Origin: Nitrososphaerota archaeon
Lineage (GTDB): Archaea > Thermoproteota > Nitrososphaeria > Nitrososphaerales > JACQRY01
NCBI GenBank assembly: GCA_016184315.1
Contig: JACPCU010000010.1
Location: 1-64,000, forward strand
Length of the DNA: 64,000 nt
Direction of reading: 5' to 3'
Made by a program: the position numbers and the translations under genes. The first letter of the stretch is position 1; the number at the start of each line of letters is the position of its first letter. The notes under the pieces are model-generated. The model was not told the DNA's origin. It searched no databases and saw only the letters and a list, made by a program, of their open reading frames with translations. Shown one piece after another: positions 9,196 through 18,184 of the stretch.

Positions 9196-10515
9196 TTGAC
9201 GGCGTCAAAAGGGTTGTCTCAGCAAGGTACCAAGAGGCGCGGCTTGCTGAAGGATTTGGTTCTAGGCGGTGCCTTAGCAGCGGTAGGAGCTTTTACCTTG
9301 CGTTCTGTAGTGGATGATAGACCAGTGCGAGCTAAGGCTCTGAGCACTACGGCGGCGGAGCTCTTCAAGGTTAAGCCCAACTTTAAGAGATTCGACCCTC
9401 GTAATACTGTTTTCAACAGGTCGTTCTGGGACAGCTCGTCAGCGGCTTACGGGGCTACGGCCAAACTGGACAGGGTCAAGCAAGAGAGGACGACGAGGAA
9501 AGATCCGGGCTACAGCCTGAGGGACTATGCGCTTACTAGGGCTATGATGCTTGTTCAGCAAGAGACAGATTCAGGAAAAGGGAATGCAAGGAGGGGTTTC
9601 TACTCTTGGGATCCGCTGTGGCCTGTGGACAGGATGAGCATGTACGAAACCAACCCCGAGAATGCTGCTAGAACTGTGAAGAGGGCTGCGAAGTACTTGG
9701 GTGCTGACCTCGTAGGAGTCTGCCAACTGGACAAACGGTGGGTTTACTCACATACCGAGGATGGTCGGCCCATCATGTTCGAGGATGTGGAGCAGTGGTA
9801 CGAGACTGAGAAGAAGTTGGTGATCCCTGAGAGCCACAAGTTTGTTGTGGTGATGGCGACTCGGATGTCTGCGGATTTGATGAAGTATTCTCCTCTTCTT
9901 CTTGAGGACGCGGAGGTCCAGTACGGTTATGAGAAGATGGCCGTGGTCGCAGGCAGGATGGCTGAGTTCATCAGGCAGCTCGGATACAATGCTCTCCCCA
10001 TGGGGAACGATACAGCGTTAAGCGTACCTTTGGCCATCGACGCAGGACTTGGCCAGTACGGGAGGATCACTAGGTTGGTGACACCGGAGTTTGGGCCTAG
10101 TATAAGGTTGGCCAAGATCTTCACAGATCTCCCTATGGAGACAGATAAGCCAATAGAATTTGGATTGACGGAGTTCTGCAATGCGTGCATGAAGTGTGTT
10201 GATGCCTGCCCCGTTCAAGCCCTACCCAAAGGTCCTCCGACGTGGGAAGGCCCCAGTAAGTCGAATATCTCAGGCGTATTGAAGTGGCAGCAGGATCCTG
10301 ACAAGTGTCTGGCATGGTGGAGCGTTGTGGGCACCGGGTGTGCCATCTGTATCAGATCCTGTCCGTGGAGCAACGGGATCATAAGGCACTCAACTATTGC
10401 GAGATTGGCCGTCCAGCGAGGCATTGCTCTTAACAACGCTATGCGTCCCGTAGATGATGTTCTTGGGTATGGAGTTTTGAAGGATCCTGAAGAGTTCTGG
10501 AGAGAGGAGTATTAG
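9196..10515 (+). CDS. rdhA: reductive dehalogenase catalytic subunit
   Basis: Twin-arginine leader KRRGLLKDLVLGGALAAVGAF; LVTPEFGPSIRLAKIFTDLPMETDKP; ferredoxin motifs CNACMKCVDACP and CAICIRSCPW; TTG start. Confidence 0.88.
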   Translation: MTASKGLSQQGTKRRGLLKDLVLGGALAAVGAFTLRSVVDDRPVRAKALSTTAAELFKVKPNFKRFDPRNTVFNRSFWDSSSAAYGATAKLDRVKQERTTRKDPGYSLRDYALTRAMMLVQQETDSGKGNARRGFYSWDPLWPVDRMSMYETNPENAARTVKRAAKYLGADLVGVCQLDKRWVYSHTEDGRPIMFEDVEQWYETEKKLVIPESHKFVVVMATRMSADLMKYSPLLLEDAEVQYGYEKMAVVAGRMAEFIRQLGYNALPMGNDTALSVPLAIDAGLGQYGRITRLVTPEFGPSIRLAKIFTDLPMETDKPIEFGLTEFCNACMKCVDACPVQALPKGPPTWEGPSKSNISGVLKWQQDPDKCLAWWSVVGTGCAICIRSCPWSNGIIRHSTIARLAVQRGIALNNAMRPVDDVLGYGVLKDPEEFWREEY

Positions 10516-10517
10516 AG

Positions 10518-10760
10518 TTGGGGCATTCCTCAGTAATGGCTTCTCTGCATTGGGTCGTGCATGAGACATGGGTAGTCATACTCTTACTTGTAGCCGGATT
10601 CAGCTGGCTGAATTTTCTAGAGCACGAGTACAGGGCGAGCCTGATCACTTTCATATCCGTCGTCTTTCTGATTCAAGGATGTATTGGGGGTCATCTCGTT
10701 TGGAGACGACTTCGCAAGAAGTTGCAGCATCTCCCTACTGTAACTGATTCGGAGGGATAA
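10518..10760 (+). CDS. rdhB: small membrane protein, putative reductive-dehalogenase anchor
   Basis: 80 aa, two TM segments, starts 3 nt after rdhA stop. Confidence 0.6.
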   Translation: MGHSSVMASLHWVVHETWVVILLLVAGFSWLNFLEHEYRASLITFISVVFLIQGCIGGHLVWRRLRKKLQHLPTVTDSEG

Positions 10761-10766
10761 GGATAG

Positions 10767-11942
10767 ATGAGGCGACACACTGGAAAGATCTTCGTTACCG
10801 TCTTCGTGGCAACTGTTTTTGCTTCAGCCTTTGCGACATCCTACACCGAGCATTGGTGGCGATACTCCCTATCGACTAGAGAGGTAGAGTTGAAGGCATC
10901 TGCCCCAGAGCCGATCAGGCTGACCAATTCTCCAATTAGGAAGATAGAGGCTGTGTGGAGCCCTGACGAGAGACGCATAGCATACGTGTCGGAGGAGCCT
11001 GAAGGGTCGAGCATTTGGGTGATGAATGGCGACCGAACACAAAAGAAGCAGCTGACACCTGCGAAGATGAATGCCCACTGGCCAAGATGGAGGCCAGACG
11101 GAGGAATGATAGCTTTCATGTCATATGCGGACAAGGCGCCAGACCTTTGGGTGATGTACAGTGATGGCCATGGGAAGACGAATCTAGCGAATGACACCTC
11201 TTCAGACAGTCCACCAGAATGGAGCCCCGATGGCTCCTTGATCACATATGAATCAAACAAAGCAGGGAACTGGGATGTATGGAGTGTATCAGTCGGCGGT
11301 GCTCACAGGAATCAGTTGACCACAAACCCAGCTGATGACCGGTATCCAACATGGAGCCCGGATGGGAAGAAGATTACGTTCGCATCTAACCGCTCTGGCA
11401 ACTTTGACATCTGGATCATGGATACTGATGGAAGTGGACAGAAACGGATCACCTCAGATCCTAGGGACGACATCAGGCCTAGGATAAGCCCCTTTGGAAA
11501 CCGCGTTGCGTATTTGTCCAATCAATCCGCGTATTGGCCGCAATACACTTTGGAGTATGGTGCGATCGAGGGAAGAACATGGTCCGTCCAAGTCGTTGAC
11601 CTGCAAGCTAAAGTGAAGGCATTTGACTATGTGCACAGCTGGCTGCTCCGGGACAGTGATTGGATAAGCTGGTCTCCTAACGGGAAAATCATCTTTCCCT
11701 CCTACGAAATCGCCATACAGTACGGCATATACATCAACATCATGTATCCTGCAATATTCATGTTGGATGTTGGTGATAAACCAGGCTTGGCTCGCGTTAG
11801 CCCGGCTGGTTGGGCCATCTTCGCCGTCAATTTGGGTTCACATGGTGTATTATTCATCTCCGAAGATAGACATGGATACAGAGACGTATATGTCTCGACA
11901 GTGGTATCAGCTCCCACGATCTCAGGCGCAGCTGGCTATTGA
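10767..11942 (+). CDS. secreted/anchored TolB-like beta-propeller (PD40 repeats)
   Basis: N-terminal TM then repeated xSPDGxxIxFxSNxxGxxDIWxM motifs. Confidence 0.8.
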   Translation: MRRHTGKIFVTVFVATVFASAFATSYTEHWWRYSLSTREVELKASAPEPIRLTNSPIRKIEAVWSPDERRIAYVSEEPEGSSIWVMNGDRTQKKQLTPAKMNAHWPRWRPDGGMIAFMSYADKAPDLWVMYSDGHGKTNLANDTSSDSPPEWSPDGSLITYESNKAGNWDVWSVSVGGAHRNQLTTNPADDRYPTWSPDGKKITFASNRSGNFDIWIMDTDGSGQKRITSDPRDDIRPRISPFGNRVAYLSNQSAYWPQYTLEYGAIEGRTWSVQVVDLQAKVKAFDYVHSWLLRDSDWISWSPNGKIIFPSYEIAIQYGIYINIMYPAIFMLDVGDKPGLARVSPAGWAIFAVNLGSHGVLFISEDRHGYRDVYVSTVVSAPTISGAAGY

Positions 11943-12042
11943 GCAGCTAAGGCAAGTACACTATCAAAGGCGAGGCTAAAGACTCCCTTCCTTATCATCC
12001 GACAGACTCAAGAAAAAAGGAGGAGGGGGGAATCGGCGACCT

Positions 12043-12801
12043 CTATGTGCTTGGAGTAGGAGGCGGAGCCAATCCCCTAGCAACATGCTCGACCATTGCG
12101 TTCGCTCCTATGAACAGAGCTACCAGTGCTAGGGCGATGCACAATAGCCCCGCCAGTCGCTTAGCCCAAGGCGTCCGAACATAAGATTGGGCTAAGACTC
12201 CCACTCCTGCTAGGGTGCCTGCGAGGAAGATGTACACATAGCTGTCTCTTTGGAACATGAATGCTGAAATGTAGGTGTTCACCGCTGTCAGAACTGTCGT
12301 TATTCCAGCGAATATGCTAGCCGGCTCCAAGCTCCACCCCATGGTTATGGCGAAGCCGCCAGCTATCAGAAGAAACGCGTACAGAGCGAAGGCTACGCCG
12401 AAGAACTCGTTGTATGGTGCCCTGAACGGGTCTCCAATCATCATGGAGAAAGCTACTATCGCTGAGAATATTCCGGTTGCTCCTATGGTAAGTCCATATG
12501 ACTGCTCCAGTGAGAGTGAGTGAAGCTGTTTGGTCTGCATGAGCAGTGATCTGCCCCCGGATGCGACTTCTTGCTCCTTTACGTTCTCTTTGGTCCTCCT
12601 TCCGATGCCTAGGAAGTAGATGCCGGTCGTGATTCCTCCTATTCCGACCCCAAATAAGGCCAAGACCAAGGGATTTGTCGTCATGGTACCGTCGATTATT
12701 TCTTGTGCAAATGAACCTAAAGAGTTCATCTGTACAAGTGACCATGGTTGTACATACGGTCCGCGTCTCATCTTGGGAGCTAAGTAAATAGGTGGAGCCA
12801 T
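12043..12801 (-). CDS. polytopic membrane protein (possibly DUF981)
   Basis: About 6-7 hydrophobic segments. Confidence 0.6.
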   Translation of the reverse strand: MAPPIYLAPKMRRGPYVQPWSLVQMNSLGSFAQEIIDGTMTTNPLVLALFGVGIGGITTGIYFLGIGRRTKENVKEQEVASGGRSLLMQTKQLHSLSLEQSYGLTIGATGIFSAIVAFSMMIGDPFRAPYNEFFGVAFALYAFLLIAGGFAITMGWSLEPASIFAGITTVLTAVNTYISAFMFQRDSYVYIFLAGTLAGVGVLAQSYVRTPWAKRLAGLLCIALALVALFIGANAMVEHVARGLAPPPTPST

Positions 12802-12815
12802 AGAATGAGAAGATC

Positions 12816-13394
12816 ATGGTGAGGGTGAATATCGCGGTCGATGACCGCGTGGCAGATAGACTATCAACCCAAGCTTCTTCAAGGAAAATGACTCTATATG
12901 CAATGGCTAACGTGTGCCTAGAAGCCGTTCTTAACGTCCTTGAGCAGGGTAGCTCCGTCGAAGAGCTCGCAATGGTGTTGAACACACACAGGATTCTGCG
13001 GCAGGTGGACGCGATTATTCTCCCCGCTGATTTAGTTGACCATCTGATTTCAAGGCTGATGTTCTTCGAGAAGCAGCCCACCTTGGAGCAGTTCCGTCAG
13101 CTCGGCTTCACCCTTGCCAACCTTCTGAGGATACGATCACCAAAGCTTACTGAGCTGTCTGATGTGGCGACAGATTTCTTGGTGATGGTCCCCCTCAAGA
13201 GAATTGAGATCAAGGAGGCTGAGGGAGGAGTAGAAGTGAATGTCGTCGGTGCCGGTAGAAGGATGGAGTCAACAGAATGCACTCTAAGCCTGTTGGAGGG
13301 GCTTCTAGCAGGCTACGGTTACCGCGTACTGGAAAAGAATGTCACCGTGGGCGTGATCAGACTGAAAGCTATCGAGCCCGCACAGATTGAGTAA
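12816..13394 (+). CDS. hypothetical protein
   Basis: Coherent ORF divergent from 12801; no recognised domain. Confidence 0.55.
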   Translation: MVRVNIAVDDRVADRLSTQASSRKMTLYAMANVCLEAVLNVLEQGSSVEELAMVLNTHRILRQVDAIILPADLVDHLISRLMFFEKQPTLEQFRQLGFTLANLLRIRSPKLTELSDVATDFLVMVPLKRIEIKEAEGGVEVNVVGAGRRMESTECTLSLLEGLLAGYGYRVLEKNVTVGVIRLKAIEPAQIE

Positions 13395-13460
13395 CAGAAT
13401 CCAGACTGTTATCTTCTGCTCATCCTTTGTGCCAAGAAAGAAGATGCGACAGAATCTAGT

Positions 13461-14570
13461 CTATGATTTCCCATAAACAGAAGCTGGGCCAAGTAATTCT
13501 TCTCTGATCTCAACTCCCAATCCAGGTGCATTCTTATCAGTAAGACTCGCCACTCCCTTCGATACAATTATGCCGCCTTTTGCGACCAAATCTTCCTTTT
13601 GACGCATAAACTGCACGTATCCTGACGCGATTTCTCTGCCGCTAGCCATAGACAAGTGAAGGCTGGCGGTGCTGGCAAGTCTAGTTTGAGGCCTACTGTC
13701 AAACCTGTAACCTAAGCCTGCCGACTCTGCTATAGCTATCGCTTTTTGGGCTTTGTAGAAGCCCCCGAATTTGAGGAGTTTTATGTTAATTGCATCCGCA
13801 GCGTTTCTTCGAATTATCTCTTGGACATCATCAGGAGTGCGACAGATCTCGTCTGCAATTATCGGCGCGGAAACCGAGCTGCGAACCCGAGCAAGGCCTT
13901 CAAGGGTTTTAGTTGGTTGTTCCACGTATACATCGTGTTTCTCTATCTGTTTGATGGCATTAATGGATGAAGCGGGACTCCAACCGGTATTTGGATCAAC
14001 AATCAGTATGACATCGTCGCCAACAGCATCCCTGATTCTCTTGACGCGTTCGACATCATCTTCAATTATGCCTCCACCTACTTTGACTTCCAGCGCCCTG
14101 TAACCCTCTTCAATCTTTGCAGCTGCGTCCGCGGCCATTTCTTCAGGGCTTTTGATACCCAATGTATAATGCATAGGCACTTCTTCCTTGTATGCTCCTC
14201 CCAGAAGTCGGTAGACAGGTGTCTTGGTGAACTTCCCCTGCAAATCATATAAAGCGAGATCGATGGCAGATCTTACGCTAGGATTCCCATCCATCGAACG
14301 GTCTAACATCTGATGTATCTTACCAATGTTAAAGGCAAATTCGTCAATCAATTTCGGTGCTATTACACCCAATATGTCGATCACCGAGCGTTGTGTATCA
14401 CCTGTAGTGGGAAGATAGGGAGCTCCTTCACCATATCCCACCAGACCATTGTCGGTGTGAATCTTTACCAGCACACTTCCAGGCGAAACTTCTCCATATG
14501 AAGCTGTCAACGCATGTCCGCTGCGAAAACTAATGTTGACGGGCGAAACTTCTATTCTCTTGATTCTCAT
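13461..14570 (-). CDS. enolase-superfamily enzyme (mandelate racemase/muconate lactonizing type)
   Basis: GYGEGAP; ALEVKVGGG...VDPNTGWSPA; YVEQPTKTLEGLARVRSSVSAPIIADE; INIKLLKFGG. Confidence 0.85.
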   Translation of the reverse strand: MRIKRIEVSPVNISFRSGHALTASYGEVSPGSVLVKIHTDNGLVGYGEGAPYLPTTGDTQRSVIDILGVIAPKLIDEFAFNIGKIHQMLDRSMDGNPSVRSAIDLALYDLQGKFTKTPVYRLLGGAYKEEVPMHYTLGIKSPEEMAADAAAKIEEGYRALEVKVGGGIIEDDVERVKRIRDAVGDDVILIVDPNTGWSPASSINAIKQIEKHDVYVEQPTKTLEGLARVRSSVSAPIIADEICRTPDDVQEIIRRNAADAINIKLLKFGGFYKAQKAIAIAESAGLGYRFDSRPQTRLASTASLHLSMASGREIASGYVQFMRQKEDLVAKGGIIVSKGVASLTDKNAPGLGVEIREELLGPASVYGKS

Positions 14571-14654
14571 CTTACATCCCTCTTAGCAACGAAAAAACAT
14601 CGAAGGAATTTATCGGTATTGGTATAAGCGCGGGTTGCGAAAAGCACGCTTACA

Positions 14655-15959
14655 ATGCGAGAATTGAAGAGTTCAGGCTTGATAGAAACAGATAAACATA
14701 TGCACGCCAGTAGCAGATTTCTGTTGACTAACGTAGTAACGGTTGTATCACTACTTGCGCTTATCCTCGCTGCAACATCAATGGGCTATGCAAGCCTAAC
14801 GGTCAGTCAAGAAACAAATCAGCTGAGGGAGGAAATCAAAACGGCTGATCGAAACCTATCATCGTTGAAAAAAGACGTCAGCGACCTCAGCGGAGGACTT
14901 CAAAGCGCTCTGCAAGAAGCTAAGAGACAGGTAGATGAAAGAGAGGCTCTTCTAAAACAGATAACACCTTTCGACCCACAACTAGTTTCAGCGGCCATAA
15001 AAGAAGGCTCTCTAACAATTTACTCAAACAGGGACCAGAACGACCTTGTTATCCTAGCTCAAGAGTTTCAAAAGAAATTCCCCGGAATAAAAGTAAGTTT
15101 TCTCACAGCAACCACAACAGAGCTGATAAGTAAAGCCAGCACCGAGATGAAAGCAAGCCAAAGCATTTGGGATATCCTTGACCTTACCGCTTCATCGTTA
15201 GCTGTCGTTGTCGAGGCCGGGGCAACCCAACCATACAAATCAAGCCAATACACCAAAGAGAATTTCCCCTTCATTGACCCAAAGGGCCACATCTTCTTCC
15301 ACGGCTCGACCATCAACGCCGTGATTTACAACCCTAATCTAGTCAAACGGAGCGACCTAGAAGGAGTAAAGACTTGGGAAGACCTTCCAAGTTTAGCAGC
15401 AAAGTACCCAGGCAAGATACTGGTGCACCATCCGTCCCGAGCCGGACCGGGTACCTTGATTCTGGCGGAGCTTAAGGCATATTGGAACGACGACGCGAAG
15501 TGGAACAAGTATCTGGATCAGATCAAAGCCCTTAATCCGCGAATGTTTAGGAGTACCGGTGAGATAGGACGCCTTGTCATTTCAGAGGAAGGAGCCATTG
15601 GAATCCCTGGTCTACTCCACGATGTTCTGCAAGCAAAGGAGAATAAGGTTCCTCTAGAATATATTCCCCTCACACCACTGATTCTTAATCCCAGCGGATC
15701 CGTAATCTCCAAGAACGCCCCTCACCCTAACGCTGCCAAACTGTTAATCGAGTATATGCTCAGCCCTGACGGTCAGGAGCTTTTCTCCAGGGCTTATCGC
15801 AGTCCACTCAGACTCGGATTCGTCTCAAAATCTTCTCTTAACGTCCTCTTCCCCGGCGTAACGCCAGACAAGATGATAGGCATATCAAACCAAGATTTCC
15901 TGTCGAAACCAAGCGAATTCGTCAAAAAATATCTTGAACCCGTCTTTGGGCCATCTTGA
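14655..15959 (+). CDS. membrane-anchored extracellular solute-binding protein (ABC type, iron/spermidine-like fold)
   Basis: N-terminal TM plus coiled coil, then EGSLTIYSNRDQNDLVILAQEFQKKFPGIKVSFLTATTTEL. Confidence 0.8.
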   Translation: MRELKSSGLIETDKHMHASSRFLLTNVVTVVSLLALILAATSMGYASLTVSQETNQLREEIKTADRNLSSLKKDVSDLSGGLQSALQEAKRQVDEREALLKQITPFDPQLVSAAIKEGSLTIYSNRDQNDLVILAQEFQKKFPGIKVSFLTATTTELISKASTEMKASQSIWDILDLTASSLAVVVEAGATQPYKSSQYTKENFPFIDPKGHIFFHGSTINAVIYNPNLVKRSDLEGVKTWEDLPSLAAKYPGKILVHHPSRAGPGTLILAELKAYWNDDAKWNKYLDQIKALNPRMFRSTGEIGRLVISEEGAIGIPGLLHDVLQAKENKVPLEYIPLTPLILNPSGSVISKNAPHPNAAKLLIEYMLSPDGQELFSRAYRSPLRLGFVSKSSLNVLFPGVTPDKMIGISNQDFLSKPSEFVKKYLEPVFGPS

Positions 15960-16030
15960 AAAACGGATTCATAACTTGCAGCTGAACTGTAAGTGGATAC
16001 CTGTTCAGCCCAGATAGAGGAAGCATTTCA

Positions 16031-17035
16031 ATGAATCTTGAATTCGGAATTAGGCTACCAGTTTCAGGCCCATTTGCGGGGATCGAAAATATCCTCAGAG
16101 TGGCACAGCAAGCCGAGATCTTGGGTTATGATTCGGTTTGGGTTCATGATCATATTATTTGGTCATCAGAATCGCACAGGAAACATGTTGCATCCGGTTC
16201 CGTCGAAGCTGTAACTGACAGTCAGGAACCGGTTTTTCTGGAAGCGTTAACCTCCCTGTCATATCTGGCCGCCTTAACCACGAAAGTGAAGCTAGGCACA
16301 GCAGTGCTGATACTCCCATCACGGAATCCTATCATAGTAGCCAAGGAAATAGCGAATATTGATGTACTTTCACGGGGACGCATGATCTTGGGAGTTGGGG
16401 TCGGCGGTCGCTCATCTACCCGTGGGCAGCTTGAAACATTAGGCGTCCCATTAAGGGCTAGAGGCGGATTAACCGACGAGTATATTCACGCGATGAGAGA
16501 ATTATGGGCATCTCCCGTATCATCATTCCAAGGAAAATACGTGAAATTCACCGACATCGAAATGTTCCCCAAGCCTATACAAAACACTGGTCCGCCAATA
16601 TGGATTGGAGGAACAAGCCGAGCAGCAGTGACCAGAGCAGCACGGCTAGGCGATGGGTGGATCCCCGATCTTCTTTCTCCATCCGAAACAATTGAAAAAT
16701 CAATCCTTCTAAGAGACATGATGACTCAGTTCGGCAGAGGAAACAAGAAGTTCGTCCTTGCCAGCGACATCTACACCAGTATTGCAGCGAAACCTGAAGA
16801 GGCAAGAAAAACGGCATCGGAAACCATCTTGACTCGTCTACATGGTCGGGGATCATTCCAAGAACTTGAACCCAAGTTTCTGGTAGGTTCACCTGACGAG
16901 TTAATCACCAAGATCGGAGAATATGCCGATGCAGGGGTTACTCACTTCGACCTGAAGTTCATCTACCCTAGCGTGGATAAACTTGTGCAAATGATGGAAT
17001 TGTTTAGCGATCAGGTAGCACCATCATTCAGATGA
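16031..17035 (+). CDS. LLM-class (F420/flavin-dependent) oxidoreductase
   Basis: AEILGYDSVWVHDHI; VKLGTAVLILPSRNPIIVAKEIANIDVLSRGRMILGVGVG; PPIWIGGTSRAAVTRAARLGDGW. Confidence 0.88.
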   Translation: MNLEFGIRLPVSGPFAGIENILRVAQQAEILGYDSVWVHDHIIWSSESHRKHVASGSVEAVTDSQEPVFLEALTSLSYLAALTTKVKLGTAVLILPSRNPIIVAKEIANIDVLSRGRMILGVGVGGRSSTRGQLETLGVPLRARGGLTDEYIHAMRELWASPVSSFQGKYVKFTDIEMFPKPIQNTGPPIWIGGTSRAAVTRAARLGDGWIPDLLSPSETIEKSILLRDMMTQFGRGNKKFVLASDIYTSIAAKPEEARKTASETILTRLHGRGSFQELEPKFLVGSPDELITKIGEYADAGVTHFDLKFIYPSVDKLVQMMELFSDQVAPSFR

Positions 17036-17088
17036 ACAAACCTTAAGCCAACCCACATTCAACTGCACTGTAGGAGAGAACACTAACC

Positions 17089-18069
17089 TTGCCCATACTT
17101 GTAACCGGTGGCACTGGCGCAATGGGTTCATGGGTTACCCGTAGGCTCGTGGAACAAGGCTTCAGACCAGTATGTTACGACTGGGCTCCATCTATTCGCC
17201 TCTTGGATGACATCAAGGACAGATTCGACCTTGTTAAGGGTGACGTACGCGACCTACCACTTCTGTTGGCTACAGTCAAGAAGTTCAGCGTAGACAGAAT
17301 CGTACACATGGCTTACCTGATAACAGAGTCGGAGTCCAATCCCTATCTTGCCCAACAGGTGAACATAGGTGGAATGGTCAACGTCTTGGAGGCCGCACGT
17401 CTTATGGCTGTGAACAAAGTCGTGTTCACAAGTTCCAAAGGCGTCTACGGCGATATCACCGGAGAACACGGCTATCCTACATACAAGCCTATCAACGAGG
17501 ATTACCCGAAGAACCCTGACCGGGTGTATGGTGTTACCAAGCTGGCTTGCGAAGGATTCGGGGAGTATTATGCTAAGACTTATGGGCTGAGTTTCGTGGC
17601 TCTTAGGTTCGCCAACACCTTCGGCCCCGGGAAGACGGTTGACCGGCACGCGACGTTCGCAGCTGTGGGGAGCATGTTGGAGCAGTCTCTGATAGGCAAG
17701 CCGGTGAGGATCCCACAGGGCGGTGATTCGAAGGACGATCTGCTCTACTACAAAGATGTCGCCAAGTCGGTGGTTCATGCCTGCCTAGCAGAGGGCCTTA
17801 AACACAGGGCTTTCAACATCGGGATGGGGCAGCCGTTTAGTCTCCGTGATGTGGCTGATGTTGTGAGAAGACTTGTTCCAAATGCAGAGATAGAGATCGG
17901 GTCTGGATTAGACTACAAGTACGGTGGACAGAAACCCTACAGTGGATACTGTGTCTTCGACTGCAAAAGAGCCAAAGAGGATCTTGGTTTCACTCCGGAT
18001 TACGGGTTGGAAACGGGTTTCAGAGATTATGCTGCTGAGTTGAAGCGTTTGGACCTGCTACGACATTGA
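17089..18069 (+). CDS. NAD-dependent epimerase/dehydratase
   Basis: VTGGTGAMGSWV Rossmann motif; SSKGVYG and YGVTKLACEGF (YxxxK). Confidence 0.87.
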   Translation: MPILVTGGTGAMGSWVTRRLVEQGFRPVCYDWAPSIRLLDDIKDRFDLVKGDVRDLPLLLATVKKFSVDRIVHMAYLITESESNPYLAQQVNIGGMVNVLEAARLMAVNKVVFTSSKGVYGDITGEHGYPTYKPINEDYPKNPDRVYGVTKLACEGFGEYYAKTYGLSFVALRFANTFGPGKTVDRHATFAAVGSMLEQSLIGKPVRIPQGGDSKDDLLYYKDVAKSVVHACLAEGLKHRAFNIGMGQPFSLRDVADVVRRLVPNAEIEIGSGLDYKYGGQKPYSGYCVFDCKRAKEDLGFTPDYGLETGFRDYAAELKRLDLLRH

Positions 18070-18184
18070 AATATCTGGATTGTCTACTGGACTTTCTCTT
18101 CCTGTTTTCACGCAGCCCGGTTCACATAGGCAAGAATTAAATGGCTTAAGCATGTTCAACACATAAGGGTAGGGTGTCATCAGA

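Noticed and set aside
12008-12033. purine-rich run aagaaaaaaggaggagggggg
   Set aside because: Lies between convergent genes; best read as a pyrimidine-rich terminator for the minus-strand gene rather than a special element
12317-13081. 254-aa minus-strand ORF
   Set aside because: Overlaps the hydrophobic 12043-12801 gene in another frame and runs antisense to 12816-13394; no domain-like pattern
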